A stretch of DNA of 64,000 bases, taken from positions 28,111 through 92,110 of the IMG/VR virus record IMGVR_UViG_3300022842_000007. One strand, given 5' to 3'. Numbering within the stretch: the first letter of the stretch is position 1; every line of letters starts with the position of its first letter. Shown in pieces: positions 60,503-64,000 of the stretch. The stretch is from a virus. The position numbers and the translations under genes were made by a program. The notes beneath the pieces were generated by a model. It had not been told where the DNA came from. It was given only the letters and a program-made list of their open reading frames with translations, and did no database searches.

Positions 60503-60712
60503 ATGGCTAGTACAACATTAAATGACACCCCTGAGGAAGAACTACGATGCATGTTGGTTGATAAAAACAACGAATGTAATGCTCTTAGACAAGAAATCAT
60601 AATACTCAAGGAGAATGTAGCCGAAGAACAAGCAGGAAAATACCTAGCATATGCTAAGTTTATAAACTTACAAAAAGAGATGCAGAAACTGGTCGATGCA
60701 GATAGTCCATGA
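60503..60712 (+). CDS. small coiled-coil protein, unknown
   Basis: The 69-residue protein is almost one long heptad-like helix (EEELRCMLVDKNNECNALRQ onward). Its stop overlaps the methyltransferase start by 4 nt. Confidence 0.65.
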   Translation: MASTTLNDTPEEELRCMLVDKNNECNALRQEIIILKENVAEEQAGKYLAYAKFINLQKEMQKLVDADSP

Positions 60713-61488
60713 ACTTACCTGTACCAAACATGTATGTTTGGGAAATGCTGTTAGATAGTAATAGAACTAACGCATATATAAAGTACCTCAGACAACATGC
60801 CAAAGATAAAGTCATTGTTGATTGCGGTGCTGGTGCTGGTTTCTTTACATGGTTGAGTATAAAGTACGGAGCCAAAAAAGTTTATAGTTGTGAGATACAC
60901 TTTCCTTCTTATAATATTTTACGAAGCAAATATAGAGACACGGATCAAGTCGAAGTCTTAAACATAGACCTTTTTAATGACACGTTACCGAAAGGTGATA
61001 TCTATATACATGAGTTGTTTGGTCACTGTGCATTAACAGAAGGAATAATCTTCTTCCTTGCCAATTGTCAAAGGCAACAAATACATAATATTTTTCCAAA
61101 TAACTTAAAACTTATATCTTGTAAGATAGAGCATTTACAGCAGAAAGCCGTTACTTTAGAAAACTTCGATGATAGTAATTTAGACAAAGACTTAATTGAA
61201 TTTTTTGAGTTAAGTAATAAAAAGATTGACCCTGACAGATACCTGTACAATACAAATTATACTATTGCAGACGGTAGTGAAGAAGTAATATTTGATAGTA
61301 ATATATTTGATTTGTTAGATTTAAGTTTTGAACCAAGTGGATCGCACACCTATTTTGAAGCAGGATTTAATGATGAATATTATTCAAGTTTTGTTAAAAA
61401 ACAAAATTCATGGGAAATTAAAAAACAAATTACTTATCCTTATCTAGTATATCCAGCATATGCTCGGAGTGTACTGAATCGAAACTAG
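60709..61488 (+). CDS. PRMT-like SAM-dependent methyltransferase
   Basis: The 259-residue protein aligns by pattern with the core of protein arginine methyltransferases. WEMLLDSNRTNAYIKYL precedes KVIVDCGAGAGFF (motif I, 35-46), then KVYSCE ends with the ribose-binding Glu62. IHELFGHCALTEG (100-112) holds two glutamates, Glu102 and Glu111, nine residues apart, as in the PRMT double-E loop. A C-terminal GSHTYFEAGF segment may be a reduced THW-loop region. PRMTs are mostly eukaryotic; the family call is inference and other class I methyltransferases are possible. It ends at a strong terminator. Confidence 0.65.
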   Translation: MNLPVPNMYVWEMLLDSNRTNAYIKYLRQHAKDKVIVDCGAGAGFFTWLSIKYGAKKVYSCEIHFPSYNILRSKYRDTDQVEVLNIDLFNDTLPKGDIYIHELFGHCALTEGIIFFLANCQRQQIHNIFPNNLKLISCKIEHLQQKAVTLENFDDSNLDKDLIEFFELSNKKIDPDRYLYNTNYTIADGSEEVIFDSNIFDLLDLSFEPSGSHTYFEAGFNDEYYSSFVKKQNSWEIKKQITYPYLVYPAYARSVLNRN

Positions 61489-61523
61489 AAAGACCTTTTA
61501 GGGGACAAACCTATTCAGTAGTC

Positions 61524-61551
61524 GAAAGGGTCTTAATGACCCTTTCTTTTT
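61524..61551 (+). terminator. rho-independent terminator, left copy
   Basis: A 9-bp perfect stem GAAAGGGTC/GACCCTTTC with TTAAT loop is followed by TTTTT. It is nearly identical to the terminator at 62096, so the moron gene is flanked by repeats. Confidence 0.9.
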
Positions 61552-61563
61552 GGTTAAAACGGC

Positions 61564-61592
61564 TTGACTTTGGGTACCCAAAGTAGTATAAT
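61564..61592 (+). promoter_or_regulatory. strong sigma70-like promoter of the moron gene
   Basis: TTGACT (61564-61569) and consensus TATAAT (61587-61592) are 17 bp apart, with the ATG at 61626 after AAGGGT. Confidence 0.85.
61568..61583. promoter_or_regulatory. 16-bp perfect palindrome in promoter spacer, candidate operator
   Basis: CTTTGGGTACCCAAAG reads the same on both strands and covers the end of the -35 and most of the spacer, a classic repressor position. Confidence 0.65.
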
Positions 61593-61625
61593 AGTATCAT
61601 AAGTTAAACAAATAAGGGTATTATT

Positions 61626-62081
61626 ATGACTGAAGAACAATATTTAGACGAACAAGACAGATTCGAGGCTATAGAGGAGAAAGGAAGAAACTATGGAAAG
61701 GATTCTAAATTACCAAAGGTATTAGGAAGACTTGCTCTTATGTTTGGTGTATTTGTATTAGTTATTGCGTCTTTCGATGATAGCACTGATAGCACTTCGG
61801 AATCAGATCAAATTGCAATTGCTCAAAAAGCAGAAAAAGAACGTAAGGGTTTTCATTGTTTAAGTGCATGGGACGGATCAAATAGTTCTTTAGTCAGAAC
61901 CGCTAAAAATGTTATGAGAGATCCAAAAAGTTTTGAACATATCGAAACAAGGATTGCACCAGTTACTAATGGTCAGCATACAATTACAATGACATACAGA
62001 GGCAGAAATGGCTTTGGTGGAATGGCAGTTGAAAAAGCAGGAGCTTATGTCTCTAACGCAACATGTAAAGTGTTAATGTAA
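61626..62081 (+). CDS. membrane-anchored protein, moron-like
   Basis: The 151-residue protein has an acidic cytoplasmic N-terminus, one transmembrane segment (about residues 33-50) and an exported C-terminal domain. That domain has two cysteines (FHCLSAWDGS... and NATCKVLM) and segments MRDPKSFEHIETRI and YRGRNGFGGM, resembling domains of uncharacterised bacterial proteins. It has its own promoter, operator-like palindrome and terminator, so it is expressed independently. A role in altering the host surface or excluding other phages is inference. Confidence 0.75.
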   Translation: MTEEQYLDEQDRFEAIEEKGRNYGKDSKLPKVLGRLALMFGVFVLVIASFDDSTDSTSESDQIAIAQKAEKERKGFHCLSAWDGSNSSLVRTAKNVMRDPKSFEHIETRIAPVTNGQHTITMTYRGRNGFGGMAVEKAGAYVSNATCKVLM

Positions 62082-62095
62082 AGTTAAAGAGTAGT

Positions 62096-62123
62096 CGAAA
62101 GGGTCGTTAAGACCCTTTCGTTT
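62096..62123 (+). terminator. rho-independent terminator, right copy
   Basis: A 10-bp stem CGAAAGGGTC/GACCCTTTCG with GTTAA loop and TTT matches the left copy over AGTAGTCGAAAGGGTC. It also stands 3' of the converging phoH gene. Confidence 0.85.
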
Positions 62124-62144
62124 GGTTCATAAGGACCTATGAAA

Positions 62145-62930
62145 TTATTGATACATGTTTAAAATATGTTCGATTATTTTATGTCTCCTTATGTCTTTTT
62201 GATCGAATTCACATACAGTCATGCCTGGAACCTTATTTTTTTCAATTCGCCTTTGGAGATCAAGCAAGCCATTATCCGGAGTTTTTCGGTCAGTCTGTTC
62301 AATATCACCATTGATTACGATTTTACTACCTTCTGCAATCCGTGTCATTAACATTTTTATTTGTGACGGTGTTGCGTTCTGGGCTTCATCTAATATAATC
62401 CAACTGTGCTTGAAGTTTCTGCCTCGACAAAATGCTAACGGAGTAATCTCAATGATTCCTTCTTTTAACATATATTCGATTTCGCTCTGTCCATAGTATT
62501 CTTTAACTATGTCAAATAATGGCCTTACCCACGGTTCCATTTTTGAGTTTAAATCACCTGGTAAAAATCCATGTTTCTCATCATCTACTGCGACAGCTGG
62601 TCTTGTCAATAATATCTTTTTACACTGTCCGTTTCTTAATGCCCTCATTGCCGCCAACATTGCTAAGTAGGTTTTACCTGTGCCAGCAGGACCAGCGACC
62701 ATAACGATATCGGTTTCAGGGTCATTTAATGAAATAATATATTTTTCCTGATTTATACTCTGTGGTATTAATTCGATTGGTCTACGTGATGCTTGCTTTT
62801 TACTATACTTGTCAAAGTCAATAGTTTTAGAGGAATTCATATAATACGTATCCTCTGTCCCTGATCGAGTTTCCTTGTGCGTGTAGGGTTCATGTTTTTT
62901 TCTTAATGCTCCAGTTTTTCGTTTACTCAT
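62145..62930 (-). CDS. phoH: PhoH-like ATPase
   Basis: The 261-residue minus-strand protein is the PhoH-type P-loop ATPase common in marine phages. Walker A is GPAGTGKT (80-87), Walker B is WIILDEAQ (177-184), and KHGFLPGDLNSK and ITPLAFCRGR are further family segments. Its biochemical role is unsettled; links with phosphate stress and RNA handling have been proposed. The first 50 residues are basic and likely disordered. An ACAGGAAA site precedes the start. Confidence 0.93.
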   Translation of the reverse strand: MSKRKTGALRKKHEPYTHKETRSGTEDTYYMNSSKTIDFDKYSKKQASRRPIELIPQSINQEKYIISLNDPETDIVMVAGPAGTGKTYLAMLAAMRALRNGQCKKILLTRPAVAVDDEKHGFLPGDLNSKMEPWVRPLFDIVKEYYGQSEIEYMLKEGIIEITPLAFCRGRNFKHSWIILDEAQNATPSQIKMLMTRIAEGSKIVINGDIEQTDRKTPDNGLLDLQRRIEKNKVPGMTVCEFDQKDIRRHKIIEHILNMYQ

Positions 62931-63041
62931 AAATTGTTTCCTGTTGTTTAAGTTAGCGTGAGTGAGAATAACATATCCTCATATGTACTTACTATAGGTC
63001 ATTTACGTAAACTCTCATATGTCTTTAATTTGTGAATACGT

Positions 63042-63049
63042 GATAAATA
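63042..63049 (+). promoter_or_regulatory. late promoter, GATAAATA, first of a tandem pair
   Basis: It stands 64 bp upstream of a second identical octamer, in the 188-nt gap between divergent phoH and the next late gene. The gap also has a repeated CTCATATGT (around 62974 and 63013) of unknown meaning. Confidence 0.5.
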
Positions 63050-63105
63050 CATGTTCCCACAACATTAATAAACCAGCTTCAAAAATTATATTACAATTCA
63101 CTTTA

Positions 63106-63113
63106 GATAAATA
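63106..63113 (+). promoter_or_regulatory. late promoter, GATAAATA, leaderless spacing
   Basis: It ends exactly 5 nt before the ATG at 63119. Confidence 0.68.
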
Positions 63114-63118
63114 CTAGT

Positions 63119-63748
63119 ATGAGCGAAGGAATAACAGGCGACAATCTTGCTTCAGAGCAAGCAAATGCATTTTTTAAGAACATTGACTTTATAAGCATTG
63201 TAGACACTATTAAAAATATCTACATGTCAGACGGGTCGATGAATACTCTTTTGGATTTCGAAAGGGTCTTGGATGAAGCAGATGTGTATGCCTTCAGAAA
63301 TTGGATCAATGGTGAATTGGTGCAAGGCCCAGACATTGGAAGGTACGCATGTACATGTACTTTCATGTGGCCTTACGCCATGATGCCAGATCCAAGAGCC
63401 ACATTAAGATTATCTGCAATCGGTTGTAGTGTTAAGATAATGAAATCAAAAATTGAAGTCCCTGTCGCAGTCGAATCATATGAAGACTTTCAAGCAGGAA
63501 GTCGTTATCCTAAAATGCAAGAAAACAAAGTTTGGTTTGTGCAAATACAAATACCGTTTGATCTTATGGATGATATTAAAGAGGGTTCAGTTGATCTCGC
63601 TGATGAAACAATTGATTTATCAGAAATCGAGGACGCATATGACGCAGACCTTGACCAAGCAAAACCTGAAGATGCAGAAGATTCATCAGCCGCAATAGAT
63701 GATGTAGCTGGCCAAGATGAAAATGCAGACGGAGCATTCCAAATATAA
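63119..63748 (+). CDS. late protein, unknown, possible virion component
   Basis: The 209-residue protein has a compact N-terminal domain (to residue 150) with VYAFRNWINGELVQGPDIGRYACTCTFMWPYAMMPDP and a strand-rich middle, then an acidic disordered tail. I associate it with late genes of marine T4-like phages but cannot name it. No Shine-Dalgarno site is visible, consistent with the leaderless arrangement. Its stop overlaps the next start as TAATG. Confidence 0.75.
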   Translation: MSEGITGDNLASEQANAFFKNIDFISIVDTIKNIYMSDGSMNTLLDFERVLDEADVYAFRNWINGELVQGPDIGRYACTCTFMWPYAMMPDPRATLRLSAIGCSVKIMKSKIEVPVAVESYEDFQAGSRYPKMQENKVWFVQIQIPFDLMDDIKEGSVDLADETIDLSEIEDAYDADLDQAKPEDAEDSSAAIDDVAGQDENADGAFQI

Positions 63749-64000
63749 TGAGTACTATAACTGAAAGTTTGAATTATTTAGATATGGAGGGACAGATGAC
63801 CTCTTATCTTTCTATCGATGAATATGCCGCTAAGATGGGCGAAGACAAAGACATTATTACAGTAACATTTACAGTTAAATCAGAATCGGTAGGTGAGGAT
63901 TTAGTTTCTTGGTTCGAACGAGGATATTCATTTGTCCTAGACGCGAGTGTAAGTGACGGTGAACTTGAACCTGGCAAATATCTAGTATTTGTTGAAATGG
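63748..64000 (+). CDS. start of a further late gene, cut by the window end
   Basis: An open frame of 84 codons (MSTITESLNYLDMEGQ...) starts at the TAATG overlap and is still open at the last base. It is acidic with beta-pattern segments (IITVTFTVKS, YSFVLDASV, KYLVFVEM). By position it is probably a late virion protein; too little is visible for a call. Confidence 0.7.
   Translation, partial: MSTITESLNYLDMEGQMTSYLSIDEYAAKMGEDKDIITVTFTVKSESVGEDLVSWFERGYSFVLDASVSDGELEPGKYLVFVEM

Overview
The window is one continuous, densely packed stretch of a T4-like (contractile-tailed) marine bacteriophage genome. The evidence is the combination of T4 replication and recombination genes (gp32, UvsX, UvsY, UvsW, gp41, gp61, gp44, gp62), T4 neck, tail and head-completion genes (gp13, gp14, gp15, gp18, gp19, gp4, probable gp16), and accessory genes typical of ocean phages (phoH, an IscA/HesB-like Fe-S carrier, peptide deformylase, a phytanoyl-CoA-dioxygenase-like enzyme, Nudix, and a PD-(D/E)XK nuclease). 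The DNA is AT-rich. No photosynthesis gene is present, so a heterotrophic marine host is more likely than a cyanobacterium. The host cannot be fixed from the sequence. No tRNA, rRNA or CRISPR was found, and no family B polymerase (gp43), large terminase (gp17), portal (gp20) or major capsid (gp23) gene lies in the window.

Layout. 1-3.9 kb: a large late protein, a small lipoprotein, a P-loop protein and a transglutaminase-like protease. 4-8.6 kb: gp32, a small protein, UvsX, two small proteins, UvsY and an AAA+ ATPase. 8.6-16.3 kb: a UvsW-coupled protein, UvsW, gp62, conserved unknowns, a dioxygenase, a DEDDh exonuclease overlapping a DNA polymerase III alpha fragment, and deformylase. 16.4-31 kb: structural proteins interleaved with primase, helicase, an Fe-S carrier, an SGNH-like protein, a nuclease and a first repeat-rich fibre. 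31-35 kb: a minus-strand block (Nudix, gp15, gp14). 35-49 kb: gp13, dNMP kinase, sheath, tube, a tube paralogue, gp4, a homing endonuclease, a gp16-like protein and a large acidic protein. 49-57 kb: a second repeat-rich fibre, an M15 peptidase and Ig-like virion proteins. 57-63 kb: a second polymerase III alpha fragment, a GroES-like protein, gp44, a PRMT-like methyltransferase, an autonomous 'moron' gene and phoH on the minus strand. The window ends in a new late operon.

Expression. Two promoter classes are readable. Late promoters carry GATAAATA (variants CATAAATA, ACTAAATA, AATAAATA) in front of almost every virion gene. Sigma70-like promoters precede gp32, the AAA+ ATPase, primase, the exonuclease/polymerase fragment, the Fe-S carrier, dNMP kinase, polymerase fragment A, gp44 and the moron. 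Several genes of both classes have their ATG at the predicted transcription start, implying leaderless mRNAs.

The most unusual feature is a minimal bacterial-type (family C) DNA polymerase split into two genes about 42.5 kb apart. Fragment A carries the palm GRGS motif. Fragment B carries the catalytic DxD and the later KxD motif and overlaps a proofreading-type exonuclease gene. The break falls between the two motifs, no intein is visible, and the two promoters share an identical -35 octamer. All functional calls rest on motif recognition by eye; no database search was run.
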